DNA of 64,000 nt from Latrodectus hesperus (GCA_037975125.1 CM075855.1:83461278-83525277), one strand, 5' to 3'. Counted from the stretch's first letter, positions 24,961 through 37,087 are shown. The notes: generated from the sequence alone by a model not told the origin. Made by a program: numbers and translations.

Positions 24961-26362
24961 ATGAAGAACATATATATATATACGTTAAATATCTATTTTA
25001 TTTTTGCGTAAATTAATTTACCAATACACTTGAAGTAAAATTAACTATTTTACAAATTTCGAGTAATTTAACCTTTCAGTAATCGTGGTTAATGTTTGCA
25101 AGTATTTTTCGTTTAATTTTATCTGAGTACATTTTTATTTGATAATATGATGATTAACTCATAAACTCCTAGTGAAGAATGCAAAAAAATTTAGATTTTT
25201 TCATTAGAAAATGTTTGTGTTGAATCATAAATGGGATATTCTTATCGATTTTTAATTGAAGATTGAGCGGCTTGATTGTCTTTATTTACAACATGAATTT
25301 TTCGTAGATCAAGGAAAATTTTTTAAGATCATTCATTAGATTGAAACCATGAATTTTGTTAGATGAGTTGGTTAAAGACTAGGAGTATATATAGCAGATA
25401 TCAAGTTTTGTAAAAGAATGAAATTCTTGATATATTAATATAAGTTCTATAGTAAATTACGCGTGAAAGATGTGTTTTATTATTAACAATTATTGCTAGT
25501 GCATATTATATTATCAGTATTTATTCCTTAATTCGGAAAATTTTGATTAATTGAACAGTTTTCATTATTATCAGTCATATGTTTTATTACATCAGATCTT
25601 TAAAGTTTATAGAGATAACTGGAATTAAACTCTGTTATATAAATAATATATAATTTAAATTTACTAAATTTAAGTTAGCAAGAAAATGTGGTTTTTTTCT
25701 AATATATATGCAAAATACATAAAAAGCCCAGTGTTCCAAAATATAGGAATTAATAACAAAATGAAATTTAAATTAATTTTGATGTACATAAATGAATCAT
25801 TATTCTGTTTTTTTACTAATTTTTGTTAAGGGGTGAATTGAAAGTAGTTGCAAAGAATGGAATGAAACTTATATTGGAATGTTTCTCTCTGACTAGCTTA
25901 AAATAACAACTATGCATCATTTTGAAATTCTGATAAAAGTGCTTGTAATTAATTGAAAACAATTAACACTAAATTGAATTCTGTAAATCTTATCTTAAAG
26001 TAATTCATTAAAGAAGTATAATATTCCGTTTCAGTATACTTTTCTATTCTAGTAAACGTATAAGATGGTCTTCTCTTTTTAAAATTGTTATTTATATTAC
26101 TTCTGGTTGTAGAGAAAAGTATTTAGTGTTACTTGTCCCCCATTTTCAACGTTTTCAGAGAGTAATTTTTTAAAAGTTAATTTTTATCACATTTTTACAA
26201 TTTTTTAAAAAAAGTATTGGTATTTATTTCTTTATTTAATGCTGTTTTGACATTCTAAATATGTTATCAATACAGAATGTATGATTGCGATGAAAAGTAT
26301 TTTAACTTCAATATTTATTAAATTTACGGTTTTGAAGCATTATATGTTTGATTTCTTGGATC
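24961..26362. other. Anonymous AT-rich DNA, older paralog of 10.1-11.6 kb
   Basis: Nothing coding recognised. Landmarks such as ATTCTGTTTTTTTACTAATTT (25,801) parallel 11,056 in the left stretch. Confidence 0.45.
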
Positions 26363-26490
26363 TAATATGTTTTACGAAGTGTCGGCCTGCTTACCAGGCA
26401 CTTTACTTCTTCATCTGTAGTAGCTCCATGAGGAGAAAAAACATGTCTTTACTCACGGAGAACACTAGCCTGACTCCGTGTAATATGTTT
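26363..26490. mobile_element. Small unknown insertion with 10-bp flanking repeats
   Basis: TAATATGTTT occurs at 26,363-26,372 and again at 26,481-26,490, bracketing 108 bases absent from the paralogous sites near 11,600 and 46,830. The inserted piece is GC-richer than its flanks and ends with a CACGGAG...CTCCGTG stem of 7 bp around 26,454-26,480. No known family was recognised. The surrounding paralog alignment is loose, so the TSD could be fortuitous. Confidence 0.45.
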
Positions 26491-26631
26491 GATTTGATTT
26501 TTTTAGTTAATTTATATATGAGATCTTTATACATAGGATCTGGTAGGAGTATCATGCTCTGCGCGCACAGAAATATTGAGTTGATTTTTCTCTAAAATAA
26601 GCAACAAAAATAAGATACTTAGATGCACTAG

Positions 26632-26712
26632 CTGGTCAAAGATACTTGGCGCAGCATGTCCGTTTTTGGACCTTGCGCCATAAAACCCAACCAACCAACT
26701 GGTCAAAGATAC
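26632..26712 (+). mobile_element. 5'-truncated SINE tail with perfect 14-bp target-site duplication
   Basis: CTGGTCAAAGATAC is found at 26,632-26,645 and 26,699-26,712. Between them lie 53 bases starting TTGGCGCAGC, containing a short stem (TGGCGCA.../...TGCGCCA) and ending in a CCAACCAACCAA-type tail. The paralogs at 11,728 and 46,955 read GCTGATCAAAGATGCAG without interruption, giving an empty site. Truncated body, simple-repeat tail and long direct repeats are the marks of target-primed retroposition. Confidence 0.85.
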
Positions 26713-26850
26713 CCTGCACAATACTATATTTTTCATCATATCCCAAACATTTTCGGTAAAATTAAGCCTTTTACCGAAAATGTTTAAGATATGATGGAAA
26801 GACATAACTGGCAAATATTATCCATTTAATTAACAAGATCTAAAATGCTT
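26713..26850 (+). pseudogene. Tc1-like transposase relic 4 with a fold-back hairpin
   Basis: The plus-strand arm 26,769-26,796 with following bases reads FTENV, stop, DMMERHNW, the Tc1 NPIENVWDMM region. The preceding 26,734-26,761 is its reverse complement with two mismatches out of 28 and a 7-base loop, so the motif also reads on the minus strand (NFTENVWDMMKN). The original relic was plus-strand, as at 11.9 kb; the left arm is an added inverted copy. Confidence 0.7.
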
Positions 26851-27424
26851 TCTTCTGTCAATATATAGTATTCTCTTAATTAATGAGCTTTAGAATCCTA
26901 TACAAATTGATTTCCAAACGAATAAAAGTTGTAATACGCGCAAAAGTTATTCTAAGAATATCCTGCAATTTGATTTCGGATTAATTGGCCCATGCGTTTT
27001 CTTTTTTTCCCCGTTTGTCTACCATCGGTACTATGTTCAACAAATAGAATGTTAAAATGCATTTTATATAAGTAATTCCTGAATCCAATGGATAGCAATC
27101 GCAGTTAAAATGCAATTGCGGATAAATAGAATGCGAAAAAAAACACTGCAAGGTACAACAAAAACATAAAAACTTAAATTAAAATCTAAAAAAGAAGAAG
27201 TAGTAGATAATAATTTCCTAAAAAATATGTTATGATTTATATAGTTTAAATTTCTTAATGTTTTATTAAAATGAATCTGTGAAACATATTCGAAACTCCT
27301 TTTGTATTTATTCTTTTCTATAAAAAAATATTTTATATAAAATTTTGTGTTGCATGTTTTACAAAGTTTTAAAAATTTTACTAACGTCTTAAAATTGATT
27401 TCCCGCACGTTCATTTGAATTACT

Positions 27425-27560
27425 TTATAAGATTTCTATTCCTTAGCCATTTCAGAGCCTGGATTTTAATCCCGTAGTAAATGCGTACACAATATTAAGA
27501 AAAAACACATCAGTGTCACGATTCTCATCCTTCATCAAATCTACAAGATCTAAAAAGCTG
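27425..27560 (+). pseudogene. Tc1-like transposase relic 5 (short)
   Basis: TTCCTTAGCCATTTCAGAGC followed by CTGGATTTTAATCCC (27,438-27,472) parallels the SPxFNPIVNAW segment at 13.17 kb. It is followed by CTACAAGATCTAAAAAGCTG (27,540), the downstream landmark shared with 15,465 and, more distantly, 3,829. It is a heavily decayed fragment. Confidence 0.45.
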
Positions 27561-27734
27561 TATAACAAATTCATGGTAGTCTCTGCTCATAAAATCGTTA
27601 ATGTGTCGGAGAAAAAAATGTTCCAATAAAATATTTGTCTCTGCTTTCCAGTTCATAGGCAAGTTATGTATAAATGGCACTAATTCAAGTACGTATAAAA
27701 TTTTGTTGGTAGTGGACAAATAGGACTTAACAAT

Positions 27735-28814
27735 AACGTTCATGAACATGATGGTATGCTAAAATCTTTGCGTTACCTGGCATGTGATCGAGAGCTAACT
27801 CCTTCCATTAGAAATAAAGCTAAAACTCTAGTTATAAAAAATTACTGAAGATTGATACAATAAATACACTAAATATAGTTCTGAGGGATACAATTTTGCA
27901 AAGATTAAATCAAGCAAGTGAAGTTCTCTAGATTTCCTATGGCACAAATAGATGTAGTATCATCATTATTTGCATGCTTAACGGATTTTGTACTGTCTGT
28001 TTTAAATGAAATTGAGAAATATGAAGCTGAATCGCTTAAAAATTTGCCAGTAAAAATAATGCATGAGGTAAAAAGAAAAAGTAACACCTCGGAGTAGTTT
28101 GCTAGATGATGGAACTACACTAGGAATAAATACGGAGTCACGTCACCTATATATTTATAAAGCATCACTACATCTATGTAATACATTAATGTCAAACTTG
28201 ACCTATTATAAAATTCCATGTGATAAATTACGAAATAAATATTCATGTTTGATAAACACCAAATCAAAATTTCAAAATGCTAAAGCGAAAGAGTAGTAAA
28301 GCAGTATCTTTCTAGTTTCGATTGTGTTCTCTGATGAACTGTAACATTTCCATTCCTTAGTAGATAGCAAACAATTGCATTAGATATTATACAAATGTTA
28401 AAACAAATTATTTTACTATCTTTATTTTCTTATCTTATGAGACAGAACTGCAAATATCTTTATCATTACCAATTTCAAATTGTACTGGGGAAATATCTTT
28501 TGCATTGCTGAAGAGATTAAAATCCCTCATAAGATCATATATTCTTCAAGGAAAATTGTCTCAACATTATATGTTAAGCTTATACTTTAATATAACAAAA
28601 TATATTGATTAGGATGATGTAATTGATAGTTTTGCAGAAAGTAATATTAGAAAAAACATTGAAAAATATAAGAAGAAATATTGTGTAATACAACTTAAAT
28701 ATGAAGTTATAAATAGTTAGTATAATAAGATCTACTTTTACATAATATTGATTTTTCATGTAAAATTTTCCAATAAAAATATTGTACATAATTGCAAAAC
28801 TAAGTCAGCCCCTG
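27735..28814 (+). pseudogene. hAT transposase relic of the ZMYM1/TTF-type group
   Basis: In order on the plus strand, with stops and frameshifts: MLKSLRYLACDRELTPSIR (about 27,752), TILQRLNQASEVL (about 27,889-27,927), then FACLTDFVLSVLNEIEKYEAE (about 27,969-28,032), YYKIPCDKLRNKYSCLI (28,202-28,252) and the dimerisation block SLPISNCTGEISFALLKRLK with IRSYILQGKLS (28,461-28,560), closing with DDVIDSFAE. This matches the C-terminal half of hAT transposases annotated as zinc finger MYM-type protein 1-like, whose canonical block is LPxxxxxxERSFSxLKxIK. The element end CTAAGTCAGCCCCTG stops at 28,814, a hAT-type terminus (CAGGGGC on the other strand). The 5' end was not located. Absent from the recent copies. 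Confidence 0.75.
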
Positions 28815-31320
28815 TTCGCTGGCGCCATTCAAATCCACTCTTCGTTTATCTTCTATTGTTTCGTTTTTTTCATATTAGGGATTATTTTTATACATCCATT
28901 CTTTCTACTATTTTCATTTTAGTTGCAATTCCGTGACACTTTATTAACTAGACCTATTTGAATTTAATATATCATATAGTATTTTCAAATCAAATTTTAT
29001 ACAGAAGATAAATTTGTACGAATTATTATTTTCTTAACATAAATATAAAAAAATCCAATTTCTTTAATAAATTTTAGAAAAGTGGAATAAGTGTTTCTAA
29101 AACCATTGTTTGTGGAACATTAGAATTTCAGAGATGTATACATGGTAAGTTATAATCAAGAAAGAGCTCTTTCAAATAATATTCAATATCGCCTAGAATT
29201 TTGCAGATTAAATAAGGTAAAAGTCCTACAGGAGCTTATTCTTTTTAATACCGTTATATATATGTAAGAGTGCTCCTGAAGCTGTCTTCCCTATCTCTTA
29301 GGCAACTTCAACTTCGTCATTAGGTCCCAAAATTTTTAACTAGTACAGAGGCAAATGGTTTACAGCTAAAATCCTCACAGAGCAAAATTTAGACCAGATC
29401 TTCAATAAAATTTTAAATATATATTAAATTTGTTATAAAATCAAGAGGGTATATGCAAAAATTTCTTAATTTAATATGTAGACTGTTCTATTATTTTATT
29501 TACAAAGCAATTATAATAAAAAGAGCATAAACTCAGAAAATTTTTACGAACACAGTAAAATCTTAAAAAAAATCTTTTAGCTACCAATATTTTATAAATA
29601 AATTTCAAAATAAATTAAATGTAATTTATCCTCAAGTGATAGTACACTCAATTCAGATATTTGCAAGTTTTAGCATCTTCTTGCTTTAACTATTATGTTT
29701 GTCTTGAATAACGCTACTTGGTTATTCAATTCTGTGTTATTGGTTTTTCTATAGGATTTGCCCTAAGTTGCAAAACCTGCTAGTGTAGGAATGAATGTTT
29801 ATTACTATAAAATGCATAGAGGGGGTCGTAAGAAAAGTTCTTTCAGTTGCTGCGAAAGTTATGTATATTAATTAATGCGGGATGATTTCAGTTTATTTAA
29901 AATTTGCTTTGGAGAAATACTTTAAATGATCATAAAATGCCAATTTTGTTTTGCGTACAATGAACTGAATCAAGAATACTTTTATTTAGAAAATGCAAAA
30001 AATAATCTAATGGTCAATAACTTTAGACTGACATGGTTATAGTGAGTGACGAAATTCAGATCCTTAGTATTTACTGATTTTATAATGAGATTTTAAGCTA
30101 AATAGAATTGAAAATCTTGAATGTAATCCAAATTGTAAAAGAATTTAATATAATACTAATCTTATTAAATATCCTTAATTTTAAGTAAAAAGTACTAATT
30201 TATTTGCATTGGCAGTTAAAGAAAATCAGGTATTTTTGGGTTCTTTAAAAGTAAATTTTTAAAAAAGGAACTTAATATTGGAATTAAAACTCTAATAACT
30301 TACTGTAATTTATTCCACACTGATAGAGATTTGTGCCATATCTTAGAAATGTATACATATTAAGCAAAAAAAGAAAAAAATTCAAGATAAGAAATCAAAT
30401 ACTTTTTTTATTCTTTTTCGATGTTAAATATTTCAGAAAAAAATTAATGTAGACTCATTCTAATATTTGTAAATAAATTTGTTTGCATGTTCTTGCTTTA
30501 TAATATTTTCGAAAAAGACCCAAAGTATTAAGAAAAACTTGAATAAATATCACAAGAATAGAACTACAGTGAAATGGATTCCTACTTTTAGTTTATTGTA
30601 GTTATTAAACTGAAATAATATATAACAATATTACTAAGTATTGTTTATGAATTATCAGTGACTTTTTTTGAAAAAAGACTTAATAATTTTATTGCATCAG
30701 TTTCTTGTATCCCTGCAGTAATTTCCTGTTTCTATTACAAATCTGTAAATACAACTATCATCTCATAATTTCAAACCAGTCCATTGACATGTACTTGATA
30801 TCTTAATTGACGCTATCTTCATATCTTACTGTTCTTGAATGTCACATCAGTCACACGGCATTTATAGCTCTACAAAGATTTAGGGCACATAAATCCTGCA
30901 TCTGAAGAAATTTCTTTTGAAATCGGTTTTGAATCACCCATTTCCGGAAACGAAATCATGTTTCTTAATCTCCTTTCGCCGCTGCTCTGGAGATGAATTT
31001 GAAAATCTATTTTAAATGCTCAGTAATATTATTTGAATATAATTCTATATTTGTAAAAATATATTTGTGGAGTTCAAATTGCATGCTCTATTTCTGTACT
31101 GTGAGAATTACGGGCTGCTTAACACGAAGAAGAGCTTTGAATTCCTGAACTTCTTCATTACTTTAAGATTCTATACAATGTGTATCACTGAGCTCATGCA
31201 GAGCATACAATATGCATGTAAGACAAAGATTAGATTGTATGTAATTTTTAACATTAGCCTAACATACTTTATTATTATAAAAAAATAATGAAGTTACATT
31301 TTATTTTAAGAACACATAAC

Positions 31321-31323
<3 letters not shown>
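28815..31323. other. Anonymous DNA; third older paralog from 29.4 kb
   Basis: No gene recognised. From about 29,400 the sequence follows 20,540-22,500 and hence 6,050-7,340 on the left, making three diverged representatives of the same unit besides the recent copies. Bases 28,815-29,400 show nothing I can assign. Confidence 0.5.

Positions 31324-31411
<88 letters not shown>
31324..31411. repeat. (AT)n microsatellite
   Basis: Pure TA dinucleotide run of about 88 bases ending in TGTGTAGATAGGTAG. The paralog at 22,500-22,515 has only TGCATGTATATCAGG, so the array expanded here. Confidence 0.97.
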
Positions 31412-31415
<4 letters not shown>

Positions 31416-33214
31416 AGATAGGTAGCGTATTAATTAAAAAACTTTTAATTAGAGGAGTATTCAAGAAATAAGATTATAAATATTCTTGACACTTTTTTCT
31501 CATTAAACTTTCGTTAGTGGTAGACTATAAGAATGTTAGAAATACTTGAGTAATTAAAAAAATTCGAAATGTACTGCTTTTTATATCGTTGTTTCGAATA
31601 CAATAGAAATCATTAAGAACATGATTTAAAAAATTTAAATGAATATTTTAGTTATTTATTTAGATGATTTATACCATTTCAAAATTTCACTAGCTCTTAA
31701 TGAAATAATAGCGTAAGTATCGCTATAATATATTTTTCAAAATTGCATGTTTGTTCAAAATTTTGAATTATATATTCAATAATTATTTTAGATATTAAAT
31801 AATGTTTCCTGGTAAAATGTTATCAAAATTTATCGTTTATTAATAATAATGTCGTTTATAAATAGGAAATTTTTATATAATGGATCTAATTTTGTTGTGT
31901 TTTAAAGCGAAATAATGTAGTGGAAAGTCACCTAATATTCTCTTCAGTTTTAGATAAAAATATATTACATAATTAATGTCTACAAGTTTATTCGGTGCTT
32001 TACTTAGCGTTTAAAATGCTTTGGTGATAATGAATTTATTCTTTACTATTCATACTATCATGAAATTATATTAAGAAATTCCGTTAAATATTTTATATCA
32101 TTAATCAGTTAATTTTTGATTATGTAACCTCAATATGAATTTAAAAAAGTCATTGATATATTTTCAGGGAAAGCATAAGATGCAAAAATACTTATGTTGA
32201 AGTTCTTAGTGCTTTTTAATATTTTCTTTGATTTAAATTTAATTCTTAACTCAAACAGGCATGATATAAATAATTCCTTTGCAAAATAATTTTAATATTC
32301 CAAATGATATTTATGAATAAGTAAATACAGAGGTTGAGATTACGATATTAATTACCTTATACGAGTAAATTGAGTCATTTATAAATTTTGTAATGTAAAA
32401 GGAGAAATGTTTTATATTTATTTACACAAACATACATATAAAGAAAATATATGCACATATGAACTTTTATTTATAACAAAATGATTGAAAATAAAATTCC
32501 TTATTGAATTATATAATTTTAAATGAATGTGTGAACAATAAAAATTAAGTTTTCTAATTAATTCATTTAACCCAATTTAGTATGTATTTCTAAAAAACCA
32601 TATTTTTTCACGAACTTCTTAGAAATGAACAACTTTTTCTTTCACTTTAATAAGTAAATTTGAAATTTGGATTCATAAAATTCTTAGGAGATAGGCATGA
32701 ACGTGGATGAGAAAGACACCGTTTTTGCAATCAAAATATAATGAGTTTTGAGACGACCCAATTAAAGATCCATTGTGTTTTTTTAATAGTGACTGGAGCA
32801 TATAAATTAATACGTGCTTACATTGTCCTCATATGAATTGTTATCTTCCGGTGTTTTCTACCTATTGCGTATTTATAAAGTATTAAGACCTATATCCACT
32901 TTCGGAATCATGATGGCGTACTCATTATGTTCTCCTTACTTAAACGAGTCCTGAATTCCACCCTTCATTGCCAATCTGATATAAAAGATCATTTGCAATC
33001 GAGAAAACGCAAAAGAGTTTAATGTTTGCTGCTAGCTCATCAAAATAGACCAGTTTTTTTTAAGACTGAAAATTTCAATGACACAAACTTAAGACTTAGC
33101 AGCGAAAAAAATGACTTTATTTAGCATTTAGCAAACTATGGCTTAAATTTCAATTTTTGTTCATTAAAACTAGTTTCTAAATTTTTTAAGCCTAAATTCT
33201 CACTCTTCTAGAAA
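31412..33214. other. Anonymous AT-rich DNA
   Basis: No coding signature. Bases 31,440-31,640 follow 22,530-22,680 loosely. Bases 31,995-32,080 resemble 37,955-38,035, just left of an LTR, and 32,580-32,930 resemble 16,390-16,760. Confidence 0.45.
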
Positions 33215-33560
33215 GTTCTTTTGGCATGAAAGTGGTGACGTGATGGTTCTCGAAGGTAAGCAAATAATCATGAGATATTTCTAGTATATATAAATCAGGG
33301 AATATCAAAATCATCTTGCAGTGTTGAATTTTTATTGGTAACGGATATTTCATGGTAATAATACTATTATAAATCTTGTGCAAAATGTTCAAATTGGGTC
33401 GCTGAACATCAGCCTGACTTCTAACAACCACCTTGACCACCTGAGATCCCAAATCTATTCCCATGCGGGAAATGTATGGCATACGATGTAAAGATGTATC
33501 TGGCAACACTCTTCTCTTCCAGCTAATAATTCATAAGATCTGAAAAGCTGCTTAGTCAAT
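33215..33560 (+). pseudogene. Tc1-like transposase relic 6
   Basis: Aligns over its length with 3,450-3,850: ATGGTTCTCGAAGGTAAGCAA (MVLEGKQ), ATGAGATATTTCTAG, then CACCTGAGATCCC and AAATGTATGGCATACGATG. It is more decayed in the WPPRSPDL segment and has one copy of the unit duplicated at 3.7 kb. An open frame on the opposite strand here is a shadow. Confidence 0.65.
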
Positions 33561-33591
33561 GTATTTTATATTCGCTAAACTTAAACATTTT

Positions 33592-33905
33592 CTGGAGGTG
33601 TGTAGAGAATTAATGTCCAAATGATAATGAGATGTTATCTCTAGCGAAGGAAGGGTTTAATAAAACAAGGATCTTGTATTTATATTTCATTGACTATATG
33701 TTTGGGTAGTTTCTTGACAATCTCTTAAGTTTACAACACAAACATATTCTGGAGGTGTGTGGAGAATAAATGTCCAAATGATAATGAGATGTTATCTCGA
33801 GCGAATGAAGGGTTTAATAAAACAAGGATCTTGTATTCATAATTCATTGACTATATGTTTTGGTAGTTTCTTGACAATCTCTTAAGTTTACAACGAATTT
33901 CGTAT
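33592..33905 (+). repeat. 157-bp tandem duplication downstream of Tc1 relic 6
   Basis: CTGGAGGTGTGT starts at 33,592 and 33,749. Both units run through GTCCAAATGATAATGAGATG and TTAATAAAACAAGGATCTTG to CTTGACAATCTCTTAAG, with only a few differences. The related locus at 3,890-4,040 and its recent copies have one unit, so this is a local, fairly recent event. Confidence 0.9.
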
Positions 33906-34950
33906 AATGTAAAGTCATATATGTAGATTCTAGTCTTACATCGACTATTAATTACAAGGCTGAGTAGTTAGTTAACAGGAATAACTTTTATTTCGAAATA
34001 ATATACATTTTTGTATGCTTTGTGGTTAGTATCTGATTTCTGTTTTCTTTCAAAGATAAAGATAAACGTTTTAACAAAATAGCCTTTTTTGCATAGAAAA
34101 ATTATATTGTTACTGTTATTGTGGTTTAAAATATGAATCATCTTGAAATTTTATTCAATAAAAAATATTTTTCTTTAATCCATTAACTGGCTTTTTTTAA
34201 ATTTTTGGAAAGATAAGTTGTGTTTATTTACAAATTACTTCGTACTCTATTCAATTTGTATTTTCTGTTTGCATTTATTTAATATTAATACTTTCGATTC
34301 ATCATATAATTTTTTTCACTTGTTCAAGTGCATTTCTAGTAACATCGATGACATTAGGGTATGTGCTTATAGAAGTTACATTCAGATCACTCGAATGGAC
34401 CTACACTCTAACCTGCCGGGAACATCTCTGGTACAGCTGTCTTCTAAAGTACACTTGTCAATGCTCTCGATATCCTAAATGATATCGAATTTATGGGGAA
34501 AAATTCAACAATACCAACAGTAGCACTATCATGGTTCCTTTCAAAGAGATTAGGGTTATTTACGGGGTTTTCTAAAAGAGTAAAAACCTTCCTATCCATC
34601 CATCTAAAACTTGCTAAAAAAACATATTTAATCGAATAAAGCAATTTTTAAAACAGAAAAATAATTTGATATCAGCCGGATTCCGAAAATGGCTATCGTT
34701 GTAATATCATCAATTAAATCATTTTAATAAAAAATTAAAAGCTGAGTAAGTTACAGAACGTTGCTGCATCGTCTAAATTACGTATTTATCTGCGGTATTC
34801 CATTATAATAAAAAAAACTAGACCAAAAATATTGCAATTCAAATGTAATTATTCTTTCCTGTTCAACTTACAAACGAATTTTAAATTTGTTCTTTTGTTG
34901 TAACGAAACGAATGATATGTACACACTCTCAGCTACCCATAATACGGATG
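33906..34950. other. Anonymous DNA
   Basis: Nothing assigned. Bases 34,340-34,640 are slightly GC-richer and hold overlapping open frames on both strands of 66-86 codons. I found no motif or paralog to support a gene. Confidence 0.35.
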
Positions 34951-35033
34951 CACACACACATATATAGATAGGTAGACATATAGATAGTTAAATAGACAGA
35001 AAGATACATAGATAGTCAGATAGATAGATAGAA
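34951..35033. repeat. Degenerate GATA/CA microsatellite
   Basis: A short CA run is followed by TAGATAGGTAGACATAGATAG-type imperfect GATA units up to 35,033. Confidence 0.85.
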
Positions 35034-36008
35034 TGAAAATAAATTGTCAGGTGTCCCAAATATATTTTTGACCGCGAATAGTGAATGTTAAATTCCAAAA
35101 TCCGAAAAAAGGGTTATGGCAGTTAATGGTTAAATTTTCCTGTTTAATTTAAATTTATGGCATAAGGCAATTTATTATTCAACTCTGAGCAGAGTTCACC
35201 ACTGTTTCTGTCGACAGTAAAAGCAGTTATTTAAACTAAAACAAAACTAAGAAAATAAAACAATGTTTTGCGTACAATATTAATAAATGTTCGACTGACA
35301 TATAACGCTTATTATTAGTTTCCAAACTAAGTAAGAATATCATTTTTCTTAGTTTGAAAAATAAAAGAAGTTCAACAAAAACAAATATCTGTTTTTATAG
35401 TATGATCGCGCATGTGAAAAAAATTCATTTTGTGTGTCTGCCAAATGTTCATCGAACAAAGCCGAGAAAAAGTTGCACGCCATGGAATGAAATTCGTATC
35501 ATGATGTTGAACTCGAACTCATTGAAGACAAATTATTTCTGTTGTTCAGTTTAAATAAGCATAATAAATGCTTGTATAAACTCCCTTTTAAATTGCTTAT
35601 AAACATATGGACCACGAACTGGAACTCTGCTTGCTTCAATAAGGAAAAAGTGCCGTTCTCTAATAACAATTGTCATTCTTTGCAATCACTTCGGACAGAG
35701 AAAAAATATACATTACTCTCATTGGAATTTTTATAGTTTTATAGTGTAATATTTTAGAAAGCTATGGTATTTAATATTTGAAAATGAATGGTTCTTTTTT
35801 CCTTCTATTGAACATGTTTTCGGTTTTCACAAAATGCTACCGACTGGAGTTTAATTGAACACAGATAAAAAGAGCACACAAATTTTTCTATTCTAAATTT
35901 TTCATTTCGTTTCTCTAGCATAATTGCAACTAAATAACTTATTTCAAACTATTTTTTGTAGTATAATATAATGTTATTGCATAAACATGGGAAATGTATC
36001 TTAACATA
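35034..36008. other. Anonymous DNA
   Basis: No gene recognised. Two plus-strand open frames of about 65 codons (35,354-35,736) lack family signatures. Bases 35,812-35,910 resemble 16,765-16,880. Confidence 0.4.
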
Positions 36009-36302
36009 TGTAACATAACGCGGCGTGGTTCTCGTTATGCTTCTGAACTGCACCTTTGTACCATGAACATGTCGTCTTCAGGATACTTCACTAACACAAA
36101 ATACCTGACAACACTTTTATTTTATAACAACATAGACCAACATTAATTACTAATAGAAACAAAAATTATAGATACATATATATATTTTGAGAAACATATA
36201 TCCGGGAGTGGGACTTTCTTTACCCTTCCTACCAATTCTCCGTTCCTTCTCCTCCTCGCCGACGATTTTTCTTGTGTCACTGACTGGCGCGCCCTCACAA
36301 CA
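36009..36302 (-). mobile_element. Probable solo LTR of an unrelated LTR retrotransposon
   Basis: Read on the minus strand the unit would start TGTTGTGAGGGCGCGCC (36,302) and finish CGCCGCGTTATGTTACA (36,009), that is TG...CA ends. It holds a TATA-like ATATATATATGT near 36,180 and AATAAAAGTGTTGTC (about 36,125-36,110) as a polyadenylation signal followed by a plausible R-U5. CATA precedes the left end and TATA follows the right end, so a 4-bp TSD is only approximate. The GC-rich U3 contrasts with the flanks. No internal region is adjacent. Confidence 0.5.
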
Positions 36303-37087
36303 TATATCAAAGATATTCTGTCCACATCTGTTGAAGATATGGAATCTGTGTGTAGCTGGTTTATAATGCGTGCATGAATTAAGGTTAGTACACGCTCTCT
36401 TCTCAAGTATAAGTAGATCAATTTCAAGTAAGCAGAAATCTTTATAATCGGTCAAATCTAAAATTCTGTTTATAGTAACAATTTCACCTTACTGTTACAA
36501 AAATTCTACGTAAGCTTTACTTGTGAAAACTCTTCAAACTACGAGGTAGAGTTATTACAGTACTTTTATAGTGACTATTGTGTAACATATATTATACTTA
36601 TATACAAGAAATTCCTTATGGTAGCGAATATTTTAATACTTATAAAAACTAATCACTGGTTTTATTACACTTGTAAATGATTAGATGTTAGCTTTATTCA
36701 TTTTATAGTTAATTGATCATAATAAATTGCTTACACTTTTATCTGTTCACGTTTTTCTTTTTCCTCTCTTACAGAAATATTTCTAAGTTAAGTATTTGTA
36801 AAAACTATGCTACTTTCAACAGGTAATTGCCATTTGGACGTTATTTGGATTTCTGGAAATAACAAATCGGAATCATGGAGATTCAGAACAAAGGCAAGTG
36901 CTCCATCCCTCAAGTGTGGATAGGTCCTCATAATATGCTGTAACTTCAAAAAGACAGTGTATGTTGTGAAACGGCTATTAGTCCGGGAACCTCAATACGA
37001 AAATATTTGTTGAACTCTTAATTTGATTAATACTTAAATACTTAACATCCCCCTTTCATTCGTGCATTTATAGAATATAATGAATAT
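36303..37087. other. Anonymous AT-rich DNA
   Basis: No feature recognised between the two LTRs. Confidence 0.4.

Noticed and set aside
34218..34644. Overlapping open frames on both strands as a possible exon
   Set aside because: No splice sites, motif or paralog support them, and the length is within chance for this composition.
36143..36455. Overlapping minus-strand frames of 94 and 101 codons as a charged protein
   Set aside because: They fall in the GC-rich U3 of a probable LTR, and both frames are equally open, as expected for non-coding GC-rich DNA.
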